Made by a program: the position numbers and the translations under genes
Source of the DNA: Mytilus galloprovincialis
Lineage: Eukaryota > Mollusca > Bivalvia > Mytilida > Mytilidae
Length of the DNA: 64,000 nucleotides
Direction of reading: 5' to 3'
Assembly: GCF_965363235.1 (NCBI RefSeq)
Contig: NC_134839.1
Location: 76,657,410-76,721,409, forward strand
Notes under the pieces: model-generated
The model's input: only the letters and a program-made list of their open reading frames with translations
What the model was told of the DNA's origin: nothing
Databases searched by the model: none
Shown: positions 12,653 through 24,581 of the stretch, piece by piece
Layout: each line of letters begins with the position of its first letter
Numbering within the stretch: the stretch's first letter is position 1

Positions 12653-15600
12653 GTTTGTATCAGATAATTCTTATTGACATATTTTATATTCAAGTATCGT
12701 TTTCAATTTGTTATTTTCCATCATTTGGTATTAAATCGAAATTACAGCTTTTTCAGTTATTTAAATTATTTCCGAAAGCTTCTTTGCATTAGGCCAATTA
12801 AAATTAATTGATAGATTTTCATCCCCGCCCGCCCCTCTGAAATCGTCCCGCCCCGATTTTTTTTATTTAATAAAAAAATATGATTTCCGGATTTTGTTCA
12901 TGTCCGTTCCCGGGAACATTCGATTATTTCGTTTCATTCAAAACTTCCTCTTTTAAATTTCGGTTTTGTATTTCTTCGAGTAATCTAACGAAAATGATCA
13001 AGTTGACATATTGTGCTGCTCTCTGATGACAACATCATCTACCGAGAATTAAGATGGATTACGAGAAGGGCATGTATGAAATATTCGAGTTACGAGTAAA
13101 ACGCTGTGTCCAAGAACGCAAATTGCGGTATGTCACAAATGTGATTCAGTAGATTATACGTATTTTTTTTAAGGTTCATCATAACAAATGGACAAATATG
13201 GCCGTATTTTCACCTCAAAAACTACTCTGTGTACAGACTTACCTGTGCTGTTTGGAAAGTTTTAATGCCTAGCATCCACTAGATATATAAAAGTTAAATG
13301 CATTTTGTGTTTAAGAAAGAAAATCTTTCTTGGTTTTTGATGGGCATTTTTTTTCCTTTCTGCAGAAGCATGAGAAGGTGCAAAAATAAACAAACACCTG
13401 AATTACTTTGATACTGTCCACTCACTGACTCAGATAAACTCTTTAAATCACCTATAGCTGTGAAGATACCTGGTGTCCATGTCAATTAAGGACAATGAAA
13501 ACAATACAAACCGGTTTTTTAGCTGAGGGAGCATCTCAAAGTTGTACCACAACTTAGTCAATTTTCACACCTTTTGCATGAAGGAAAAAAATGCCCATCA
13601 AAATCCAAAAGAGATTTTATCTTTCTGAAACACAAAATGCATTTAACTTTATTATATCTAGTGGATGCTAGGCATTAAAACTTTTCCAACTTTACAGGTA
13701 AGTCTGTACTCAGAGTAATTTTTGGAATGTAAATACAGCCATATTTGTCCGTTTGTTATGATGAACCTTAATTTATGACTGTGTCAGGAAACTTCGACTG
13801 TGAATGATATCCAAAACGCAAAAATCGTGGAACAAATTGGTACCAAAAAACATGACTGGATTAAAGAAATTGACACAAGCACGAACTTGTTAGATTTATG
13901 GCCGTATAATGAACAAAAAAAGTCGACAAACAAACGCATTTTATTATAGCATGTATAGCAAGCCGTTAGATTTACCCATGGCTGTCGTTTTTTTTTTTGA
14001 CAAACAGCAAACACTCTCTATCCAAACAGGGACAATACCCTCAATGTAGTCATTAAACAACAACTTTGTTTTTGGTGAAGTTCATGTTTTACATCATAAT
14101 GACTTTCAACACTGAGTTTTCATTTTATTCTGTACTCATAATACTTGTGTGGCATACAATTGTACCAATACATGTACATTTTCTTAATTTATGGGGACTA
14201 CAAATAATTGCTTAGAAAGCAAAATAAATTTGGTGTAGGTATAATGAAGAGGGTATTTCTCTTCGTTTTTTATGTTTACTATAAATAGGTTTCTAAAGGG
14301 GCAAATTTACATGTTCATGTATAACAGTGGTTGCAAATTAGATATTTATTTAAGAGTTTGAAAAATTATATGTTATGATTCCTTATAGTTCTATATACGG
14401 CATGTATATACATGACGTAAGCTTATTATCATAATATATTATACATTTGTAATATATATTTTACACTTGTTTATACCTCGCGGTACGAAGAACTTGTGAC
14501 AAGAGGGTTTCATATGAAATAAAATTTAAAAAATAAAATCCTCCCACCCGCCCCATTTTTTTAAAAAATTTGGATGAAAATCTACTTATTAATTTTAGTT
14601 GGCCTTATTCGTGCAAGCGAATTTACTGTTTAAATCATAATAAACAATTAGCGAATGTATACCCCTGAATAGTTATTCATGTAACATATTTGATAACCAA
14701 CCAATACACATTTAATGCCAATAATTTTCTCATGTATATTTGTATAAAACAGACTTACGCATTAAGATCCAGATTAAAAGTTAACAAATAGTATCAATCA
14801 GTAAAGTCTCTTTGCACATGCAACATGTGGTATCTTTTTAAAAGAAAAAAATAAGAAAGCATATCTGCATAGGCGATGCAATAAAATAATGCCGTAAGAA
14901 ACCGAAAATATTTATGGTAAAATTTCTTTACATATGTGTTAGAAATCATGTAAACTCAAAAGTTGATTGAAATCTGCATGAATGTATCACCCTCCTCTAT
15001 CGTTGACTTATGTTAACGATTGGAACGACACATCATGAACCATTTTCTTAAAGAAAAAAATAATAAGGAGATGCGGTTTAATTGCCAATGAGACAATGAT
15101 CCAGCCAGAGATACTTGTGGAAGAGTTAGTTAATTATTCCGGCTCCAGTACCTGTACATACCTCCAGGGAACATTAGAAACAGGCACTCTCATTCCTCGT
15201 CAACACCCGACTTTTATATAGGGGTATCAGATTGCTTCATCCCCCTACATGGTTCTGCATCGTGCTAACAGACATACACTAGTATTGCTCATCAATAGAG
15301 ACTAATGTGTTGACCTCTAGTAGCCTTTAGTGGGCCCAAGCAGTTTAAGATCTAGCTAGGTCCCTTTTTCTCCCTTTTTTGACAGCCCGTCCTGTTTAAC
15401 GTAAATCGTAAATTTCGTATCTATCATGGTTATCCTACTCATTAAAGCAGGTCACTTTATTGGGGTCATTTTAAATGTGTTGTCTTTCGCCAAAGGCACA
15501 TTCTCAAAACGTTTCTTAAGAATCGAGATTTTCTACGACCGTGCAGGTCATTATCGCTGAAAATGCATATGCCATTGATTTATGTTTGTCAAGCTTGAAA

Positions 15601-18600
15601 GTTATACTAAAGTTCAATATTGACGTCACATTTTTCACTTTAATCGTTTAGGAGTTATGGTCTTAATTTGATTGGAAAATGTCACTTATCTATGTCTTTT
15701 CCGTGCATTAACCGTTCAGCCAATTCATTTCAAATCTACATTTTAGCATGAAGAAATGGATCCAAGTTCGATATTGACGAATTTCACTTATAGCCTTCAA
15801 GTGATGATTCTTGATTGATTACGGGTAAAAATTTGTTACTTCCCAGCTTGTGTGGGTAAACATGGGTTGGAGGTCGGAAATACAATGTATTAATTCGTTT
15901 GCTTTGTGCACAATAGTTTTGTATTATAGTTTTTTTGTTTGTTTTTTTTTCGCTGTGCAATTGTCATTAGTCATTTTCTTTTCAGCTCTAGCACCACACC
16001 CATGCAGAACAAATCTATGCAGTGACGAAAGCGAAGGACTTTTCTGTAAGCCTGGAAATGCAATTCATATTCGGGAGGCCTTTTGTGTTAACCCTGATAC
16101 TGAGTGTAACTGGAATATACTACACACATTGTACATTCTTTGCGAAGGAAAAGTTGTATGTTATGCGTCTGGATTAAGACTGTTTATGCCTAATTCCACA
16201 TGTCTCAATAGTCTTCCACGGAATGCTAATTTGTTAGTTGACTACATATGCATACCAGGTAAGGGAAATTCATTGGTCAGTTATTGGAGGTAAAAAATCA
16301 ACATTAAACCAAAATCAAAATAAATCGAAACCGATTATATAACAAGAATACAGAAGAAATAAAACAACGTAACCAGAGTCAGCAAAAATCTTGATTATTT
16401 TCTTAGACTTTAGTTAAACGTTTTGAATTTTTAAAATGTTTGGCATTGAGCAGCACTGACGAGACATATAGGTCATCAAATAACTTATCTGGTGCAGTAC
16501 CTTTTACAGGACATTTGGAACCGTTGATATTATTCCGGGATTTATCATTTCCTTTTAGATAGTAAAAAATAATCATCATTCGAAAAATGTATGTTTACAC
16601 TGCAATTACCAATATTCAAAGCTAGTAACATTTTTTAGCGGGCGAATGAGGCGTACACTGGTTAATTGATGTATAAGGAATAAAACCATATGCATGTACT
16701 GACCTTAAACCGCTGAATAAATATTGTCTGATAGTCTGTATCCTTTTTTTATATATTTTCAGAGACTCTTTCAAACGATTTATGCACAGGACAGATGTTG
16801 ACATTACCAAATGCGTTTGGCATTATTAAAAGTCCTGGTTTTCCTAGCAATCCTTATGGAAACCCAAAAGGATGTTTCTGGGCAATTGTTCCAGGAAGAA
16901 ATCAATTTGTGGAAGTAACAATTCACGTTTTATTCTCACGCGATAATGCGAGATTTTTACATATAACATATACTGACTGTCCAACAGAAAAAGTTGAAAA
17001 GAAAGATTATTGTTGTATGACGACAAAACCAAGCATTGTACAGAAGTCTTGTGGTGCATTGTATATCCGACACAACCAATACCCTGCCGGGGAAGAACAT
17101 GGAAATCGTTTTGTAATATCGTATCAAGGTAATATATCATTCCCAGAAAAAAATAATCAAAAACCAATACTAAGGTATCATCATTTATCCAAATCAGAAA
17201 CATTGGCAAAATGCACATGCAAAAAAAGGTTTCATTATATATAGCATGCCTACATAGTGAGCGTTTACAAGCCCTGAACAGAATATTAGTGGTAAAATTA
17301 AGAAAAATTACTAATCCTCAGAGTTATACCCAGTTGAAAGAGATAGAGATTTTGAAAATAAATCAATAACAAAAGGATTCCAAACCCCCCAAACAATCTT
17401 GTCAATATATATGTGCCATATATTGTCTTCCAGATAAGAAATTAAGATATGATTTGCAAGTGTTCGATACAAAAGTTCACAATAGAGACATGTAGAAATT
17501 GCAACATGGAATAAAACAAAATCTTATTCAATGTATAGCGCTAAACGAACATTTTAGGATATGTATAGTTGTTGGAAACTCTGTCTGCTTGCATACAAAT
17601 CCTGTAGTAGGCCTAGAGTTTCTACTTTTGCAGTGAGTTATTTTCGTTCAACGAGTTCTAAATGAAACAAATGTTCATCTAAATCATAAAAAATCGCCCA
17701 ATATGTGTACTTTGCTTTAAGCCAGGAATAGCATTTACATACAACATCTTCATATGCAATAAGGACATATTGAAATTATGATAAGATTAATGTAGACATT
17801 ATGCCATTAAGGTACTATTTTTTTCAATAGAGATGCATATAATTCGGATCTTATTTCTATTGACGAAACAGAACGGGGTACATGCTTAAAGTGTATTTTT
17901 CACAATGAACAAAATTAATATCCTTCAACTCCTGTTGCGTCAAAAATGGGTTGTGACTCTCTTATTACCTTGCAAGAAACTAGTATGAAGTAAAAATGAG
18001 GCTGAAAATACTAAAGGTATATTCAAACTCACGAGTCGAAGACATGCTGACAACGCCATGGCAAAATATAACCCCATAAAAAGACGAAAAACACAAACCA
18101 CACACGTCATAGAACACTCAAGACCGAACAAGTACACTGTGCAAGCGGTATTCAGAGAAAGCAACTCAATGTGAAGCGCAATATACAACAGAATGCCATA
18201 ACATCATCATGTGCAGTGATGCCATTAAACATTACAGTTAGGGATACTGGATAATTAATTGTCAATTCCTTGTAAGCTTTTTATGTAAATGAGAAATTGT
18301 CCTTACTTAAAACATGATACACTTATTTAGATGCAGTAAAATGCATTAAAATTCCCTTGGTATAAATAAAATCAGAAATACAGTAATCTTCGTTTTAGCA
18401 TGGACGATTAATCTGTTTCTTGAAAAGGTCTTAAGGCAAATAATGTTTTATTCATGGATAAGGAATTGCACACTCAGTAAAATCTTCCCTTAGAGAACGG
18501 AACTTCAAAATATCATAATATTTTTTCCTTACCAGTAATTGAATTAAGGCAGCATAAAAAATGAATGTTCTGTGTTTTGCACGCATAAATTGTGTCGAGA

Positions 18601-21600
18601 AACATATATTCCTATCAAGTGGTATTGGAAATATATAAAACAGCACGTTTTCCATTTAAACCTATTGTGTGTTGGCTTATGACAATTGATACAAGTGTAT
18701 TTCAATGATGAGATGCAGATACATACCCGCCTTTTACTCTAGTTTGAGCGTGTTTTATTGAAAATTGCATATTTGATTTATTACAGTACTAAAATACAGA
18801 CCTCTACGTCCATCCTATGCCCATTATGTGACACCATGCTCATCACTATATGCCACATACAACCAAACATCGGCTTATACAACTAGAGGGGACAGAACAT
18901 TTCTAGTTAATGGTGGTGGTACATGTATGTATTATCTAACTAAATCATGAAGAGAAAACTGCAATCGAACTAACGCTTCAGTGTTTATTATTTCCATCTA
19001 GCAAACTCGACCACAAACTTTTTTTTGGGGGAGTTGTATAATAGTATGATTTCGTCGTCGTCGTCCGAAGACACATAATGATTTGGTATCGAGACAAGAA
19101 CTTTAGTTTTAGTGAATGTATCTCTATAAAAAGGTTCAATACCACAAAAGGGAGTTTGGGGTTGATTTTGGGAGTTATGGTACCAAAAGTTTAGGTATTG
19201 GGGGCCAAAAAGGGACCAAGAAAAAGCATTTTTGTACCACTAGGTTCCATACCACAAAGGGATTTTTTTTCAAATTTTTTAAATTTCATTTTTTTTTTAA
19301 AGTTTCAAATCTTCAATTGTAGAGTATTGCGTATTTTTACGATCTTTGGTCACATTTATTTTGTGTCTGAAACCTATATTGTGTCAAAAATGTGATAGCA
19401 ATCCAAATTCAGACAGTATTAAGCTTGAATATTGTGTCCAAACTTGCCCCAACTGTTCAGGGTTCGACCTCTGCGGTCGTATAAGGCTGCCCTCAGCGAA
19501 GCATTTTATAATTCTATTTTTCTGTTTATAAAAACAAACTTTGCTTGATGAATTTTAAGTTCCTGATCACATGTTAAGTAAGTGTTTCAAGTAAGTCCAC
19601 CTATATCCTTCACCGTGCAGTTTGGAATTTATATACTTCGAATGTACTAATGATGACTATTGTATCCTGTAAATACAAATAAAGGTTCGCTTCCATGTTG
19701 AGTAAGCGGTAATGTGGATTTTTCTTTTCTCATACCAGTTCATTTATGGGTCCCCTTCGCAGTCAACATTTAAACTATGAGAAAATTAGATATTTAAAAA
19801 CCCGAAAGTCTAGTATCCCAACCAGTATTAGAACATGCATTATTACATTCTCGCAAAATTTTGTTTTAAATTGAATGAATAGTTTATACTTTTTTATAAA
19901 GATGTAATTTCGATTTACAACATATGCAAAAATTTAAAAAAAGGAAATTGAATTGCATTCCCATGAATCTGTCTATTTGCTGTTTAAAAACCTGGATAAC
20001 TGCACAGCAACATATTTCGAATGGCATGTGCCAGAATGGCATCACTGGAATTCTTAATTTGCATACCCTTAAGTTGTAAAACATACATAGGAACATTAAT
20101 GAAACAAACGCAGGTTGAATTAATAACTCCTGTTTGGCAGTTTCTCTTATCATTGAGTTATAGTCTAATAAAAATGTAAAAGAATGTTTTCCTGTCAGCA
20201 TTCGAAACTATAACAGTCTCCAGGTGAACCCTGATTGGCAGCTGCTCTTTTTTTCTGTAAAATTGTATTTATATTGATTATTTACCACGATTCCATGACA
20301 TTTTGTTTTAAATGAATTTCTACGTAATCGTAGCTATATATACCAGAGAGACTATTTCTATTACATAAAACATTTACAATCCATTAGTGGTGATCTGATT
20401 AACTACAATTAAATCAACACTCTACCTCATCACAAAATGTATAATTCTGCTTAAAACATTTTTCTTCAGAACGTTGATTAGGGCATAAATCTTTAATACT
20501 TCAACATCAACCAGTTTTCTCCAAACTGTTTCCAATGATCAAAACTATTCCAGAGAATTACAGAGCAAAGGAACTCTCCAACACCGTATAACCTTTTTCT
20601 ATAATAAAACATGACGTTCTAACTTTCTTTTATCGCCAAAATATCTTTATGTGATAAACATGTAAATAAACAGCTGCGCTCATGAGCGCATGATACGCCC
20701 GACGTCTTGTGTGGAAGTTTTATGCAATAATCATCAATAGTTTCTGAGAAAGTTTTACGCAATAACCATTTATTGTTTTTGAGACACGTTGGGACATGTG
20801 AACATCCCCCCACACCCTGTTCTTTTTTACAAAATACTAAATATCACTAAAATAAAATTTTGAATCAAACCAAAAAGTATACAGATCTTTAGATTAATAT
20901 AACAAAGAAGTGTGTAAAGTTTTAAGCAATAATCATAAATCGTTTTTGAGATACAGCGCGACATGTAAAAAAACCCTCCCCCTTTTTTACAAAATACTCA
21001 ATTACTCAAAAATGAAATTTTGAATCATCATCAAAAAGTATACAGATATTAAGATTAATATAACTAAGAAGTGTGTAAAGTTTTAAGCAATAATCATAAA
21101 TTGTTTTTGAGATACGGTGCGACATGTGAAAAAAAAACACACCCCTGTTTTAGTTACAAAGTCAAAAAGTTTAAATCTTATTTTCACCAAATAGTATACA
21201 GATCATTTGACCATTATAAGAAACAACTATATTAAGTTTCATGAAATTTTGATAAGTCGTTTTCAAGTTACGGTACGACATGTTTACGCCGGACAGACGG
21301 ACGGACAGACGGACGGACACCGGACATGTGTATACCTTAATACGTCCCGTAAAAATTTTGACGGGCGTATAAAAACCGAAATGAAAGTTAATTGCTTTTT
21401 ACTTATGCATGTTTTTTACAAAAAAAAAACGATACAGCAGCATTCTTAAAGAAAACATAGGAAAATTATAGCTTATGTTATCTTATTTTGTCTTTTATAA
21501 TGCTTCACCGTGAATTAATAGAACAGATACGATGAACTGCTAAATGAGTCGATAAATATATCATAGGTTATAGAAAGGTTTAATGCACTATGGGCATAGA

Positions 21601-24190
21601 AACCTTGTTATCAGTGGTTGAGCATGTATGTCTAAACAATAATCTGTTTTTTTAAAACTGCATAGCCACTTCAATCTGACACAAAAAAATCATTTAAACC
21701 CATTTTCATGTGAGGGTTTAACCAAAAATTGTTGTATTTTATGTCAAACTAGAGAAATTCACTCACAAAGTCGGATTTATTCGTTACTGAATTGATCTAG
21801 TTTTCACATACAAAATACATTTGTTTAAATATTTTTTCTTCTCAACAACCGTCGATTTTACCATGTTAAACTTTTTATGTTTATGAAGGCGTCATTTTGG
21901 TTCCATCTTGCAGTAAAACCCTTGTTAATTGTTTGCTGTGTGTAAGATGTATATAAAAAGAAATTAAATAAGAACGATCATAACAGATTTGTTTTCTTAC
22001 TGTGCAGTACGAGTTTTAACGTAAAAGTTGCTATAATAGCATGCTATGAAAAGAGATTTACCCATGAAATTATCAAATTAAAAATTAGATTTCAGTCTTT
22101 GAAGTTACTTTAATGGAAAACTTCAACTAAAGTAAAAAAAAATATAAGTCGACCCATTTCGTACAATTTTGAAATCTAGGCTTGATCAAAGAGAGATAAT
22201 TCTAATTTATTTCAGATAATAACACAGATGAAGTGACGATATCTTCGTTTGACCCAGAAAGATTTTATAATATTTTCAGTAAGTTTTCCTTGAATGAAAA
22301 AATATGCGAGGTAATAGTTTAGCCACTTATAATCAATACAGTATCTGATAATGAACAAAGCAAATGAATTTTTAAATACAACTTATTTTCAGTGTGCCTT
22401 AAGAATTTCCTGTAGGTCCACTTTTTGAATTGTTTACCCGTTTTGTGTTGCTTCTTACATGAATTATTATCTATTCGGAACGTTTTTATTTGATTTTACA
22501 TATAATCAGCGATGTAGATGTTGCATTCTCATTACTGTACTTTGGAAAAAAAGTTCTTTAATTCAAAATATTTCTTCTCTTTTTTAATTTCAGAAATAGT
22601 TGTAATCAACTTTTTCCTCTTTGTCATTGCGTTCTGGATAGTAATGGCAATTTGTTTGGTTTGCTGTCGGTAAGTTATAGACATGGCTAACTAAATAGCT
22701 CAAAAGTATACAGTTGTTTCCAATAACTTTGATATTGAAAAATAAATTCGACCGCTTAGTTTATTAAAGTCGTATTAAAAAAAGAACACTCATCACAAGA
22801 TTTTTATTTCTAAATCTCACCATTACCAACTGAAATTCTTAACATATATTATGACGTTGTAATTGGCCAGCTAAACATTTAAGTTGAGAATGGAAATAGG
22901 AAATGTGTCAAAGAGACAACAACCTGACAAAAGAGCGGAAAACAGCTGAAGGCCACTAATGGGTCTTCAACACAGCAAGAATTCACGCAACCGGAGGCGG
23001 GCTTTAGTTGGCCCTTATTAAACAAAAATGTGCACTGGTTCAGCGATAATTGACGTCATACTTAACTTCGAAATATAAAAAAGAAACTAAAATTAAAATT
23101 AAAAACAACACAGATCATCCTTACCTATTTGAGGGATCTTCGTATGTGAATTGATGTGTACATATTTTTGTAGAAAAAACAAAAGATTGGTATTTTGTAG
23201 ACATTTGTAACCTTAATTACATCTATTTGATCTTTGAATATATATATTCAAATCACTTTTTTTTATTTTAGGTATTGTACATTAAGAAAAACTGGACAAT
23301 ACAAATTGGCTACACAGTCCGATACAGACTCAGGACATTCTGGACGTCGGACTGACCCAGGCGGGACGTCTATGCAAACATTTTCAGAGGGCATTGAAGA
23401 ATCTCCCGAACGAGAATCGTGTTTTAATCATATAGAAAAACGAAACACGCGAATGTTTACATCTGTGTCTTCAGAAGGACCGTATACCGCTATTGATAAA
23501 TCTACATATAATTCAAATGATAATTCAGTGGTAAATAATAGAACAACAAGCTTCAGACCACCAAAAATAAAAAATCCTTATGCATCATATGATAGTTTAG
23601 ACTTTGAAGATGCAGAAGAAGGTACAAATGCAAATTCTAGTTCAAATATGCAAACTTCTACGATATCTGATTTTCCTCCTCCTCCACCTCCAGAATTGCT
23701 GGAAAATGCTGGACCCCCTACTCCACCCCCACCGCTTAAAAATCAGAATAATGATTATTACCATCAGGAGAACACTCCATATCAGAATGGTGCTACTGAA
23801 CAAGGAGTTCAGCATTATCAAATTAATGACGATGACTATGCTATTGTGCAAAAACCTAAACGAAAACCTCAATTAGTGCCAAAACCGAAACAAGCTCATA
23901 ATCCGATGTATGATCATGTGCCTAGTGCCTCAAATTCTCGGACTTTTCCATGTGATCATCACATATTGGATACGCATTCAGGTGCTGGACGGCCGCAAGA
24001 AACCAAAGGTCAATCGCCTAAGAGACACCAAGTAGGCTACTTGCCACAACACAACTGTATACTCGAATGTGAAGGCACCCATCCACATAACTTTCCCCCA
24101 CCTGCTCAAATGAATAGACAACGCATAAACGGAAATGCCTACCCTTCAAATGTTCCGTATAGTCCTGAAAGAACAGATTATTACTACTAG
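12398..24190 (+). CDS. Transmembrane receptor: two SUEL-type lectin domains, CUB, TM helix, Tyr/Pro-rich tail (5' end missing)
   Basis: Seven exons join in frame: 12398-12652, 15986-16258, 16763-17128, 18787-18924, 22216-22278, 22594-22669, 23272-24190 (stop TAG). Acceptors all end in AG and donors begin with GT; the first five exons are all phase 1-1. Domain order is galactose/rhamnose-binding-lectin-like (SUEL) twice, CUB, a short linker, one hydrophobic helix, then a ~306-residue cytoplasmic tail. Both lectin domains keep the cysteine spacing but lack the YGR and DPC motifs that bind L-rhamnose in classic family members, so ligand choice is open. The tail holds FPPPPPPELL (Ena/VASP EVH1-type), PPTPPPPL, and tyrosine motifs YQNG, YDSL, YAIV and YDHV. 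By inference this is a cell-surface glycan or pathogen receptor signalling through SH2 and actin adaptors. No start codon or signal peptide was found; they should lie in an upstream exon, in or before this window. The domain model is confident, the function is not. Confidence 0.82.
12792..14604. mobile_element. PIF/Harbinger-like non-autonomous element, copy 1, 1813 bp
   Basis: Begins GGCCAATTAAAATTAAT and ends ATTAATTTTAGTTGGCC, flanked by TTA at 12789-12791 and 14605-14607. The inverted copy at 50797-51936 has the same ends and the same TTA duplication. The TTA target and GGCC-type end suit PIF/Harbinger, but no transposase is present, so superfamily is inferred. A 595-bp foldback is nested at 13173-13767. 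Lies in the intron after lectin domain 1. Confidence 0.85.
13173..13767. mobile_element. Foldback element with TTAA flanks, nested
   Basis: Ends GGTTCATCATAACAAA and TTTGTTATGATGAACC, flanked by TTAA at 13169-13172 and 13768-13771. Arms run about 200 bases inward (CTAGCATCCACTAGATATA mirrored by TATATCTAGTGGATGCTAG). One arm recurs at 62943-63070. The TTAA target recalls piggyBac-type insertion; no transposase seen. Confidence 0.82.
14608..15985. other. Receptor intron sequence
   Basis: Intron between lectin domains 1 and 2. Short piece of the common CCAATGAGACAATGATCC repeat near 15080; otherwise nothing recognised. Confidence 0.45.
15986..16258 (+). CDS. Receptor exon: lectin-like domain 2
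   Basis: 91 residues, phase 1-1, acceptor TTTTCAG and donor G|GTAAGG. It repeats the plan of domain 1: HPCRTNLC, LFCKPGNAIHIREAFC, LCEGKVVCYASG, then DYIC. The same upstream frame stays open for 45 codons, but the strong acceptor marks the real exon start. One NST sequon. Confidence 0.82.
16763..17128 (+). CDS. Receptor exon: CUB domain
   Basis: 122 residues, phase 1-1. It contains the CUB signature GIIKSPGFPSNPYGNPKGCFW, with GCFW as the strand that normally reads C-x-W, and ends FVISYQG as CUB domains do. An antisense open frame across the exon (16844-17218) is a shadow. CUB domains usually mediate protein-protein or calcium-dependent contacts outside the cell. Confidence 0.87.
17129..18786. 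other. Receptor intron with Penelope-like 3' relic
   Basis: 17970-18195 contains CTGACAACGCCATGGCAAAA and other pieces of the 3' flank seen next to the RT at 24680-24972. No RT coding remains here. Confidence 0.55.
18787..18924 (+). CDS. Receptor exon: extracellular linker
   Basis: 46 residues, phase 1-1 when the GTATGT donor at 18925 is used; two other in-phase GT sites lie 3-9 bases upstream, so the end may shift by a few residues. It shows a single cysteine (VTPCSS) and an NQT sequon. No domain recognised. Confidence 0.62.
19040..19510 (+). repeat. Dispersed repeat in receptor intron
   Basis: GATTTCGTCGTCGTCGTCCG, GATTTTGGGAGTTATGGTAC, GGGGCCAAAAAGGGACCAAG and a terminal CGACCTCTGCGGTCG hairpin appear in the order I know from a common molluscan repeat. 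Short open frames here are not genes. Confidence 0.6.
19511..20692. other. Receptor intron, nothing recognised
   Basis: AT-rich; open frames on the minus strand lack any family signal. Confidence 0.4.
20693..21370. mobile_element. Tandem-repeat element (pearl/Helentron-like), ~160-bp units
   Basis: ATACGCCCG at 20693 and CGGGCGTAT at 21362-21370 bracket four units marked by ACATGT at 20794, 20961, 21122 and 21278 (spacing 167, 161, 156), then a (GGAC)n microsatellite and a CCCGTAAAAATTTTGACGGG hairpin. Core tandem repeats of about 160 bp with a microsatellite and palindromic end match bivalve 'pearl' elements; the class is inferred. Confidence 0.72.
21371..22215. other. Receptor intron, nothing recognised
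   Basis: AT-rich without open frames or repeats I can name. Confidence 0.4.
22216..22278 (+). CDS. Receptor exon: juxtamembrane linker
   Basis: 21 residues (NNTDEVTISSFDPERFYNIF), phase 1-1, acceptor TTTCAG and a consensus GTAAGT donor. Only this frame is open and it matches both neighbours in phase. One NNT sequon, consistent with an extracellular position. Confidence 0.62.
22594..22669 (+). CDS. Receptor exon: transmembrane helix
   Basis: 25 residues, phase 1 in and phase 2 out, donor GTAAGT. The sequence IVVINFFLFVIAFWIVMAI followed by CLVCCR is a typical single-pass helix ending in a cysteine cluster and a basic stop-transfer residue. Confidence 0.82.
22885..23110 (-). repeat. Dispersed repeat A, copy 3 (inverted)
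   Basis: GTGTCAAAGAGACAACAACC and the GGAGGCGGGCTTTAGTTGGC block are the reverse complement of copies 1 and 2. Lies in the intron before the tail exon. Confidence 0.85.
23272..24190 (+). CDS. Receptor exon: cytoplasmic tail
   Basis: About 306 residues to the TAG. Low-complexity and polar, with no folded domain recognised. Visible linear motifs: GPYTAI, NPYASYDSL, TPYQNG (Grb2-type pYxN), DDYAIV, NPMYDHV, SDFPPPPPPELLE (EVH1-type, acidic flanks), PPTPPPPL and KRKPQLVPKPK (SH3-type), and a second FPPP near the end. The C-terminus is DYYY. Motif calls are pattern matches and phosphorylation is inferred. The open frame extends 38 bases into the intron; the acceptor at 23270-23271 fixes the start. 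Confidence 0.85.
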
Positions 24191-24576
24191 TCATATGTTT
24201 TACCTATTTATTCATAATATTTTATATAAAATTTAAATTTAATATCTTATTATATTGATATAAATATGTTTTATATTATACCCGGCAGTCGTGCTCATTA
24301 TTCTAGAGTCTTTTCCCCCTGTATTTGTTTCTCTCATAGGGTCAAATTTAAATTTGTCATATCTACTGGAAATTAAAAGCTAAAGACTTTATATTACACA
24401 CTTGAAATATTGTTTCACGTATTTCATATTTCTATAAAACCAAAATGATATTCAGTGCTACATTTGTTGTTGTAGACATTTTGATAAAAGAAAAAAAATA
24501 AGTAAATACAACATTTTGTTGTCATATTTTGCATCGAATGACGTCTTTAATCAAAAAGAAGTGCAACACATAGTAC
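24191..24576 (+). other. Probable 3' UTR of the receptor
   Basis: AT-rich sequence after the stop; no clean AATAAA near the stop, so the transcript end is unplaced. Confidence 0.4.
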
Positions 24577-24581
24577 ATGTG

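Noticed and set aside
16844..17218. 124-residue minus-strand open frame
   Set aside because: Shadow of the CUB exon on the opposite strand; no family signal.
23604..23876. 90-residue frame and its antisense partner inside the tail exon
   Set aside because: Out-of-frame shadows of the proline-rich cytoplasmic tail.
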